A model generated the notes under the pieces. The model had not been told where the DNA came from and ran no database searches. It saw only the letters and a program-made list of their open reading frames with translations. This document shows, piece after piece, positions 16,302 through 23,267 of a DNA stretch of 64,000 nt. Positions within the stretch are counted from its first letter, which is position 1; every line of letters begins with the position of its first letter. A program made the position numbers and the translations under genes. Source of the DNA: Actinomycetota bacterium (GTDB taxonomy: Bacteria; Actinomycetota; Thermoleophilia; Miltoncostaeales; Miltoncostaeaceae); assembly GCA_020636905.1 (NCBI GenBank), contig JACJWX010000015.1, forward strand, positions 5,606 to 69,605. Reading direction: 5' to 3'.

Positions 16302-17580
16302 CCTCCGTTTGATCCGAACATCGCCCGACGCGGTCCGGGCGGGGCTCGCCCGCCGAGGCGCCGCCGAGCACCTCGACGCCATCATCGATCTCGACCGGGA
16401 CGCCCGTCAGATCCGCACCCAGGTCGAGGAGGCCAGGGCCGAACGGGGACGCCTGAGCAAGGCCATCGGGATGGGCAAACGGGACGGGGCCGACACCTCG
16501 GCCGACGAGGCGCTGGCTCGCGAACTCGGCGACCGGCTCTCGGACCTCGAAGCCCGCCTGGCCGACCTCGAGACCCGGCGCGACGACCTGCTGATCGAGC
16601 TGCCGAACCTCCCCGAGGAGGAGACGCCGGACGGCGGCGAGGACGATGCCGTGGAGCTGCGCCGGGTCGGTCGGCCGGCCACCCTCGACCCGGTGCGGGA
16701 CCATGTCGAGATCGCCGAGGCGATGGGCGGACTGGACTTCGACCAGGCCGCCAAGATCTCCGGAGCGCGCTTCGCGTACCTCATCGGCCCCATCGCCCGT
16801 CTGCAATTCGCGCTGATCAGCTTCGTCGTGGACCGTGTGGAACGTGAGGGATTCACGCCGGTCGTGCCCCCGGTCATGGTCCGCGAAGAGGCGATGTACG
16901 GCACCGGGTTCTTCCCCACTGACCGCGCATCGATCTACGCCCTGGCCGATGACGATCTGTTCCTGGTCGGAACCTCGGAGGTGCCCCTGGCGGGCCTCGG
17001 ACTCGACCGCATCTTCAGCGACGACGAACTGCCGCTGCGCGTCGCCGGCGTGTCGAGTTGCTTCCGGCGCGAGGCGGGCGCCGCGGGCCGGGACACCCGG
17101 GGGATCTTCCGGATGCATCAGTTCGACAAGGTGGAGATGTTCTCGTTCGTGGACGCGGAGGACTCGCGCGACGAGCATCGGCGGATCCTCGCCGTCGAGG
17201 AGGGCATCCTCGGCGACCTCGGGATCCCGTACCGGGTCGTGGACATCGCCCTCGGCGACCTCGGCGCACCGGCCGCCCGCAAGTTCGATTGCGAAGCGTG
17301 GATCCCGTCGCAGGAGCGCTACCGGGAGGTCACCTCCTGCTCGAACTGCACCGACTACCAGGCGCGACGGCTACGAGCCCGGGTGAAGGGTTCCGGGGGC
17401 ACGCGCCTGGTGCACACCCTCAACGGCACCGCCGTTGCCGTGGGCCGCACCATCATCGCGTTGCTCGAGAACCATCAGCAGCCCGACGGAACGGTCGCGG
17501 TGCCCTCCGTGCTGGTCGAACACGGAGCGCCGGCGGTGTTGGGAGCGTCGAGCGGCGGAGCCTCGGATCGCCCGGGGTGA
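16294..17580 (+). CDS. serS: seryl-tRNA synthetase
   Basis: A 428-residue class II synthetase that charges tRNA-Ser. The N-terminal coiled-coil arm spans about residues 25-110. Motif 2 is FRREAGAAGRDTRGIFRMHQ and motif 3 includes NGTAVAVGRTIIALLEN. The family almost always begins M-L-D-x-x-x-x-R. The sequence encodes LLDLRLIRTSP only if translation starts at CTG 16294; the next usable start (TTG 16309) would remove the conserved opening. GGAAGGA lies about 10 nt before this CTG, and the start overlaps the STAS stop by 8 nt, implying coupling. A CTG start is therefore likely but unproven. Confidence 0.95.
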   Translation: MLDLRLIRTSPDAVRAGLARRGAAEHLDAIIDLDRDARQIRTQVEEARAERGRLSKAIGMGKRDGADTSADEALARELGDRLSDLEARLADLETRRDDLLIELPNLPEEETPDGGEDDAVELRRVGRPATLDPVRDHVEIAEAMGGLDFDQAAKISGARFAYLIGPIARLQFALISFVVDRVEREGFTPVVPPVMVREEAMYGTGFFPTDRASIYALADDDLFLVGTSEVPLAGLGLDRIFSDDELPLRVAGVSSCFRREAGAAGRDTRGIFRMHQFDKVEMFSFVDAEDSRDEHRRILAVEEGILGDLGIPYRVVDIALGDLGAPAARKFDCEAWIPSQERYREVTSCSNCTDYQARRLRARVKGSGGTRLVHTLNGTAVAVGRTIIALLENHQQPDGTVAVPSVLVEHGAPAVLGASSGGASDRPG

Positions 17581-17646
17581 GCGCCTGAGCCGGACCGCGC
17601 GCGCCAGCGGGGTCCGTCTTCCGTTCCCATCCTCGGATGCGGGTTC

Positions 17647-19017
17647 ATGACGGCCGGTCGCCACCCGGGCGAGGTCGTCCCGTTCTCGCCCCACGCCCAC
17701 GACACCTTCCGGTTTCTCGATCGTTCGATGGACGACCGCGGGGTCGTACGGCTCCGGTACGGCCTCGACGGCGGGCCGGAGTTCGAGGAGCGCTTCGACC
17801 TCCCGCTCCCCGATTCCCGCGAGGCTGTGGACGAGGCGCGCATCGAACGGCTGCTCTCGTTGCTGCACTGGGTGGCCGGCGTGAGCTACTACAAGACCGC
17901 CGCGCCGCCGCGGGTCGCCTTCAGCGGAGGTCCGCCGCCACCGGCAACCGCGACGCTCCTCGAGGTCCTCTACTCCGAGGGCCTGGGTGAGTTCGCGGCG
18001 ACGGCGGGCCTGCGCCACATCCCCCGACCGGCGTTCGCACCCGGGCCCGCTCCGGACCTGCATCCGGACGACACCCCGCCCCGCCGCGTTCTGGTCCCGG
18101 TGGGCGGGGGCAAGGACTCCGCGGTGGCCATCGAAGTGGTCCGGCGGTCGGGACTCGAGTTCGCGCTCTTCTCGGTGGGTGCGGCCCCGGCGATCGAACG
18201 GACGGTGGCGGTCGCCGACCGCCCGTGGCTGCGGGCGCGGCGACACATCGACCCGCTCGTCCGCGACGGGCTGCTCCATTCCGCGCTCAACGGGCACGTG
18301 CCGGTCACGGCGATCGTGAGCTGTGTGGCGCTGCTGGTGGCGGCCCTCCATGGATACGACACCGTCTCACTGGCGAACGAACGATCCGCCTCGGCGGGCA
18401 ACCGCTGGTTCGACGGCGTCGAGATCAACCACCAGTTCTCGAAGTCGGCGCGTGCCGAGGCCCTGTTCGCGGACGCGCTGCGCGAGGTGGCGCCCGGGCT
18501 CCGGCTGTTCTCGATCCTGCGGCCCGCGTCCGAGCTGTCGATCGCCCGTGCCTTCGCCCGCCTGACGCGATACCACCGGGCGTTCACGAGCTGCAATCGG
18601 GTGTTCAGGATCGACGAGGCCAGGCGCTCGGAATCGTGGTGCGGTGACTGCGACAAGTGCCGCTTCGTGTTCCTGATCCTGGCGCCGTTCCTCGATCCGG
18701 GGGCCATGCGCGACATCTTCGGCAGCGACATGCTCAATGACGACACCCAGCGCGACGGGTTCGCCCGGCTCACCGGCACGGGCGGGCACAAACCGTTCGA
18801 ATGTGTCGGCGAAGTTGAGGAGTCGGTGGCGGCGGCCCGGATGCTGGCGTCGGATCCACGCTGGCGCGACCACCGCGTGGTCGCCCACCTGGCCGAGCAC
18901 GTGCTCCCGCGGTTCGGCGCTGACGTCGCCGACCCAGCCGAGATCATGGAACTGAGCTCCGAGCACGCCGTCCCGGCCGACCTGCTTCCCGCGCTGCATG
19001 AGATTCTCGGAACTTAG
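17647..19017 (+). CDS. murL: UDP-MurNAc-L-Ala-L-Glu epimerase
   Basis: A 456-residue enzyme. In the MurL family, first described in Xanthomonas, it epimerises the terminal L-Glu of UDP-MurNAc-L-Ala-L-Glu to D-Glu using ATP. Visible features are a PP-loop-like VPVGGGKDSAVAIEV near residue 155, the SLANERSASAGN block, and a Cys cluster WCGDCDKCRFVFLIL near residue 333. The N-terminal domain has no obvious homologue by eye. The assignment is strengthened by the next gene, a MurD-type ligase that overlaps by 20 nt. The pair would make D-Glu-containing precursors without glutamate racemase. Confidence 0.82.
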   Translation: MTAGRHPGEVVPFSPHAHDTFRFLDRSMDDRGVVRLRYGLDGGPEFEERFDLPLPDSREAVDEARIERLLSLLHWVAGVSYYKTAAPPRVAFSGGPPPPATATLLEVLYSEGLGEFAATAGLRHIPRPAFAPGPAPDLHPDDTPPRRVLVPVGGGKDSAVAIEVVRRSGLEFALFSVGAAPAIERTVAVADRPWLRARRHIDPLVRDGLLHSALNGHVPVTAIVSCVALLVAALHGYDTVSLANERSASAGNRWFDGVEINHQFSKSARAEALFADALREVAPGLRLFSILRPASELSIARAFARLTRYHRAFTSCNRVFRIDEARRSESWCGDCDKCRFVFLILAPFLDPGAMRDIFGSDMLNDDTQRDGFARLTGTGGHKPFECVGEVEESVAAARMLASDPRWRDHRVVAHLAEHVLPRFGADVADPAEIMELSSEHAVPADLLPALHEILGT

Positions 19018-20326
19018 CGGCGCACGCGTCTGCGTCTGGGGGCTCGGCCGGGAGATCCGGTCGCTCGCCGCCCAGCTTCCCCGCCTTCCGGGCGCCCGAA
19101 TCACGACCGCTGTGGTCGAGGATTCGGCCGACGACGTCGCGACGACCCTGGGCGGCGAGGTCCGCCTCGTGGGGCCGGACGAGGCGGTTCGCGCGGCTCA
19201 GACGTGCGACGTGCTCGTGCGCTCGCCCGGGGTTCCGGTGGGTCGTCCCGAACTCGTGGAGATCCGCGCGCTCGGCGTACCCGTCACGACCGCCACCTCG
19301 CTGTGGCTGGCCGAGCGCGGCGGGCGGAACGTGATCGGTGTGACGGGGACCAACGGCAAGAGCACGACGGCTACGATCCTGCACCACCTGCTCGCGGCCG
19401 CCGGCCACCGGGTGCGGCTCGCGGGAAACATCGGGGCGCCGGCGCTCGACCTGCTCGCCGAGGCGGACGCGGACTGGTGCGTGGTCGAGCTGTCCAGCTA
19501 CCAGATCGCCGACCTCGCGGTGGGTCCGCACCACGCGGTGGTCACCAACGTCTACCGCGACCACCTGAGCTGGCATGGCGGGGCGGCCGCCTACCGGCGC
19601 GACAAGCTCCGGCTTCTCGGCCTCCCCGGCGTGCGCACGTGCACGCTCCCGTCCGACCTGACGGTCGAGGGATGCGACCTTCCGACACTCCGATTCGGCG
19701 GCGCGGACGGATGGCATCCGGGCGACGACGTCGTGGCGCACCCCGACGGACGATGCCACTCAATCGTCGATTTCGCCCTCCGTGGACGCCACAACGTGCT
19801 GAATCTGTGCGCCGCCCTGACCGCCGCCGACGCCGCCGGCCTCGCCGTTTCGTCATCGCTCGGTCCGGTGCTGAGCAGCATCGCGGCGCCACCGCATCGG
19901 CTTCAATCGATCGGGCGGTACGGAGGTGTCGAATGGATCGACGATTCCATTTCGACGACCATCGAGTCGGCGATCGCCGCGCTCGAGGCGTTCCCGGACC
20001 GACCAATCGTGCTCATCGCCGGGGGCTTCGACCGGGGGCTCGACTATTCGGCCCTGGGGCGCGCGGTCGCCGATCGCGACGTCGTGGTGATCGGTGTCGG
20101 GACCACCGGGCCGCGCGTCATCGAGGCCGCGCGGCTGGCCGGCGCTCCCGCCGACCATCGTCTGCTGGCCGATGACCTTGCGCATGCCGTGAGCCTGGCC
20201 CGGGCTCATGCGGTACCCGAGGGCGTCGTGCTGCTCTCACCGGCGGCTCCCAGCTTCGATGCCTATCCGGACTTCGAGGCGAGAGGCGACCACTTCACCG
20301 CGCTGGCGCGGGCCGACGCGGGCTGA
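18998..20326 (+). CDS. murD2: UDP-MurNAc-L-Ala--L-Glu ligase (MurD2 type)
   Basis: A 442-residue Mur ligase. The ATP loop is VTGTNGKSTTATILHHL (about residues 114-130). Later landmarks are GNIGAPALDL, VVELSSYQI, TNVYRDHLSWHG and a C-terminal Rossmann domain with IAGGFDRGLDYSALG. In the MurL pathway the ligase adds L-Glu, not D-Glu, to UDP-MurNAc-L-Ala. Sequence alone cannot prove L-Glu specificity; it is inferred from the overlapping murL. ATG 18998 lies inside the murL end. If the genome has another murD, this one is the alternative enzyme. Confidence 0.85.
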   Translation: MRFSELSGARVCVWGLGREIRSLAAQLPRLPGARITTAVVEDSADDVATTLGGEVRLVGPDEAVRAAQTCDVLVRSPGVPVGRPELVEIRALGVPVTTATSLWLAERGGRNVIGVTGTNGKSTTATILHHLLAAAGHRVRLAGNIGAPALDLLAEADADWCVVELSSYQIADLAVGPHHAVVTNVYRDHLSWHGGAAAYRRDKLRLLGLPGVRTCTLPSDLTVEGCDLPTLRFGGADGWHPGDDVVAHPDGRCHSIVDFALRGRHNVLNLCAALTAADAAGLAVSSSLGPVLSSIAAPPHRLQSIGRYGGVEWIDDSISTTIESAIAALEAFPDRPIVLIAGGFDRGLDYSALGRAVADRDVVVIGVGTTGPRVIEAARLAGAPADHRLLADDLAHAVSLARAHAVPEGVVLLSPAAPSFDAYPDFEARGDHFTALARADAG

Positions 20327-20328
20327 CG

Positions 20329-21624
20329 CTACTCCCCGGGGTCCGGGGGAGCCTCTCGTTCAATGGCGACGAGGACGACGCGTGTCCCTCGCGTTCCCTC
20401 GACGGTGAACCGCCACCCGTCGACCTCGATCGACTCACCGGTCCGCGGCAGGCGACCGAGGCGCGCGAAGATGAGGCCGCCGACGCTCGTGACCGTGTCG
20501 TCCTCCACCTCGACGCCGTGGTCGGCCAGGTCTTCGAGCGGCACGTGACCCCGGACGAGCAGGCGGCCGTCGGGTCTGGCGTCGACCGCCGGACGGCGAT
20601 CCCGCTCGTCGTCGATCTCGCCGACGATCTCCTCGATGATGTCCTCGACGGTGACGAGCCCGGCGAGCTCCCCGTACTCGTCCAGCACCACGGCGAGCGA
20701 GTTGCGTCGCTTCTGAAGGTCGCGCAGGAGGGTGTCCACCGGCTGGGTCTCCGGTACGAAGAACGCGGGGGAGGTCACCGCCCCGACCAGTTCGCTGTGG
20801 CCGTGCTTGAGGGCACCGGTCGCCAGGTCGGAAAGGTGCACCACGCCCTGCACGCCGTCGGCGTTGCGAACCGGGAAACGGCTGTGGCGGCTCTGGAGCG
20901 CCGCCTCGAGCGCTTCGTGCACGGAGAGGTCGGCCGAGATGTCGACGACTTCGGGGCGCGGCGTCATGATGTCGCGCGCCAGCGTCTCCCCGAGGCCGAA
21001 GACTCCTTCCAGCATGTCGGCCTCCTCGGGTTCGAGGACGCCCCCCTCCTCGCTCTGGGCGATGAGCCGCTGCAGGTCCTCTGCGCTCGAGGTGAGTTCC
21101 GCCTCGGACGCCGGGTGGATGCCGAACAGCGCGATGAGCCGGTTGCCGGCGCCGTTCAGCACCATGATCAGGGGCGAGAGGAAGATCCTGAACCACTCCA
21201 GGGGGATCGCGACCACGCGCGCGACGCCCTCGGCGCGAACCAACGCCAGGTTCTTCGGCGCCAGTTCCCCGACGACCACGTGCAGCACCGTGATGATGAC
21301 GAAGGCGATGATGCCCGCGGTGACCAGTGACGCCGACTTGCCGAGGCCGATTCGCTCGAGCAGCGGTTCGGCGAGTCCCGCGAACGCGGGTTCACCGAGC
21401 CAGCCGAGTCCCAGGCTGGCCAGGGTGATGCCGAGCTGGCAGGCGGCCAGGTACCGGTCGATCTCACGAGCCTGGCGGGCGGCGAGCTGGGCGGTGCCCA
21501 CGCCGTCCTGAGCCATGTGGTCGAGCCGCGTCAGGCGGGCGCGAGCCAGCGCGAACTCAGCCGCGACAAAGAACCCGTTGAGCAGCACCAGCGCCAGCGC
21601 TGCGATGATCTGGACCGTGCTCAG
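20329..21624 (-). CDS. CNNM/CorC (HlyC)-type membrane protein with CBS domains
   Basis: About 431 residues. A DUF21/CNNM transmembrane domain with about four helices (1-190) is followed by a CBS pair (about 210-335, with DIMTPRPEVVDI and VVLDEYGELAGLVT) and a CorC/HlyC C-terminal domain ending near RTGESIEVDGWRF. The family is linked to Mg2+ and Co2+ efflux. GTG 21588 would cut into the first helix. A CTG at 21624, 7 nt after GAGGG, gives a complete helix (STVQIIAALALVLLNGFF). A TAGAGT box lies further upstream. The start choice is tentative. Confidence 0.88.
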   Translation of the reverse strand: MSTVQIIAALALVLLNGFFVAAEFALARARLTRLDHMAQDGVGTAQLAARQAREIDRYLAACQLGITLASLGLGWLGEPAFAGLAEPLLERIGLGKSASLVTAGIIAFVIITVLHVVVGELAPKNLALVRAEGVARVVAIPLEWFRIFLSPLIMVLNGAGNRLIALFGIHPASEAELTSSAEDLQRLIAQSEEGGVLEPEEADMLEGVFGLGETLARDIMTPRPEVVDISADLSVHEALEAALQSRHSRFPVRNADGVQGVVHLSDLATGALKHGHSELVGAVTSPAFFVPETQPVDTLLRDLQKRRNSLAVVLDEYGELAGLVTVEDIIEEIVGEIDDERDRRPAVDARPDGRLLVRGHVPLEDLADHGVEVEDDTVTSVGGLIFARLGRLPRTGESIEVDGWRFTVEGTRGTRVVLVAIEREAPPDPGE

Positions 21625-21727
21625 CCCGTCGCCCTCGTCGTGTTCACGCCGGCAACTCTAGCGAGCCCGCATTCGAGGCGTGAATGCCAACCCGAGCCGC
21701 TGCAGCGGGATCTGTCGGGGTCGCCGC

Positions 21728-22288
21728 TCAGGACGGCGTGAGTCGCGTCCGCCCCGGCTCGGGCAGGCGGATCATGCGGCCGTCGCGCTCGCGGTACTGC
21801 CCCACACGGACGAGGGGCGGCGAGTACGCGTGGATCGTCACGGCGGGGTCGCCGTACTCGTGGGCCACCTGGTGGATGTAGCCCAGCGGCCCTTCCTGGG
21901 TGGCCCCCTCGGCGATCACGTGGTCGAGGGGCGGCGCCTCGTGGACGGGGTGCCATTCGCGAACCGCCCCGCGGGCGACGCAGATCCCCACCTCGGACGC
22001 GTCGTGGTCGTGGAACCCGGTCGTCTGCCCGGGAAGCCAGGAGAGCGCCCAGATGTCGGTGAACTCGTTCTCGAAGATGAGCCGGTAGTCGCGGAACTCG
22101 TGGTTCTCGACGACGTAGTCGCGCCACGCGCCCGACTCGACGATCCGACGCGCGATGGTCACGAGTTCGGAGGCATCGTGCACCCGATCGATGTCCTCGA
22201 GGAATCGGAGCGAATCCGGGAGGTCGGGAAACGGCCAGGGTGGCGGGGGGAGTTCGGTCGAGGTGGTGATGTCAGGACTCCGCGTCAT
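21728..22288 (-). CDS. cysteine dioxygenase family cupin
   Basis: A 186-residue cupin. The iron ligands fit TTGFHDHDASEVG (two His, about residues 88-100) and GYIHQVAHEYG (third His, about 136-146). This is the three-His arrangement of type I cysteine dioxygenases, which convert cysteine to cysteine sulfinate with O2. Bacterial relatives also use mercaptopropionate, so the substrate is not certain. A G6/C6 hairpin sits a few bases upstream of ATG 22288. It lies downstream of a class IV aminotransferase with a 92-bp gap. Confidence 0.85.
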   Translation of the reverse strand: MTRSPDITTSTELPPPPWPFPDLPDSLRFLEDIDRVHDASELVTIARRIVESGAWRDYVVENHEFRDYRLIFENEFTDIWALSWLPGQTTGFHDHDASEVGICVARGAVREWHPVHEAPPLDHVIAEGATQEGPLGYIHQVAHEYGDPAVTIHAYSPPLVRVGQYRERDGRMIRLPEPGRTRLTPS

Positions 22289-22301
22289 CGGGGGGTCACC
22301 C

Positions 22302-22322
22302 CCCGGGTTCTATCAACCCGGG
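22302..22322. repeat. inverted repeat upstream of the cysteine dioxygenase gene
   Basis: CCCGGGTT (22302-22309) and AACCCGGG (22315-22322) form a perfect 8-bp inverted repeat with a 5-nt loop. It lies between the aminotransferase stop and the dioxygenase start, so it may be a terminator or an operator. Confidence 0.45.
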
Positions 22323-22380
22323 CCAGGGTGGCACAGGGCGCCAGCGACGACGATCGTCCCGGGTCGGCCCGCGCGGGGCG

Positions 22381-23169
22381 CTACGGCTCGAGCCGCGCCC
22401 GGGTGATCTCGGCCAGCGCGGTCACCAGGCGCTGCACCGCGGGCGACTCCGGATCGAACGTGGCCACGCCCGCCACCTCGCGGATGGGACGAGCCTCCAT
22501 CACCGTGCTCACGAGGAGCGCGCCGTCGGCGCCGGCGAGTTCGTCGACCGGCATCGTCCGGGTTCGCGTCTCGCATGCCTCGACCACCAGCCGCCGCGTG
22601 AGCGAGTCGAGCACGCCGAGCTCGAGCGGGGGGAAGACGACGGTGTCGCCCTCGATCCAGCAGAACGACGATGTCGGAGCCTCGAGCACGGCGCGGTCAT
22701 CGGCCCGGATGAACAGGGCCTCGTCACATCCGGCCTGCTTCGCGAGCCGGTTCGCCTGCATGTTCGCCGCGTACGACAGCGTCTTCGACGCCGTGAGCAG
22801 GGGGGTCACCCGGTGCTCGACGGGGTGAAGACGCCAGCTCGCCGCGGGAGCGGGCAGGGGTTCCTCGCGGAAGATCCGCTGACCGCCGCGGGTGAGCATG
22901 AGTCTGATGGCGCAGTCCGGTTCCGCGGTGGCCCGGCTGAACTCGGCGAGCTCGCCGGCCAGGAGCTGCCGGTCGAAGGGCAGCATGATGGTGGTTGCGG
23001 AGCGTTCCAGCCGGCCAAGGTGCGCGTCCACCGTGCGCACCCGGCGGCCGTACTGGCGCATGCCCTCGAACACCCCGTCCCCTCTCACGAGGCCATCGTC
23101 GAGCACGACGGAGGGGGGCACATCCGAGACGAGCGCGCCGTTGATCATCACTGCAGCGGAATTGGACAT
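22381..23169 (-). CDS. class IV PLP-dependent aminotransferase / aminodeoxychorismate lyase-like
   Basis: A 262-residue fold-type IV PLP enzyme. The N-terminal block DDGLVRGDGVFEGMRQYGRR is typical. The PLP lysine is expected in LLTASKTLSYAANMQA, followed by AKQAGCDEALFIR and VLEAPTSSFCWIEG. The family covers branched-chain aminotransferases, D-amino-acid aminotransferases and aminodeoxychorismate lyases. The sequence does not decide between them; the length is closer to the lyase group. ATG 23169 is preferred over GTG 23184. It is divergent from the large sortase protein. Confidence 0.8.
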   Translation of the reverse strand: MSNSAAVMINGALVSDVPPSVVLDDGLVRGDGVFEGMRQYGRRVRTVDAHLGRLERSATTIMLPFDRQLLAGELAEFSRATAEPDCAIRLMLTRGGQRIFREEPLPAPAASWRLHPVEHRVTPLLTASKTLSYAANMQANRLAKQAGCDEALFIRADDRAVLEAPTSSFCWIEGDTVVFPPLELGVLDSLTRRLVVEACETRTRTMPVDELAGADGALLVSTVMEARPIREVAGVATFDPESPAVQRLVTALAEITRARLEP

Positions 23170-23255
23170 GACGACATTGTGCACCCGGATGGACGTCCGT
23201 CAGGAATCTTGAGAGGTCCGTTGCACGAACCCCGACCATCGACCTGTCGAACAGG

Positions 23256-23261
23256 TAGGGT
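23256..23261 (+). promoter_or_regulatory. -10 box of a leaderless promoter (TAGGGT)
   Basis: TAGGGT is followed by 6 nt and then GTG 23268, with no ribosome site. Confidence 0.6.
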
Positions 23262-23267
23262 GACGCG

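Noticed and set aside
16240..16309. T-box or other riboswitch before serS
   Set aside because: The upstream STAS coding region runs into serS, leaving no leader for a T-box, and no specifier structure is seen.
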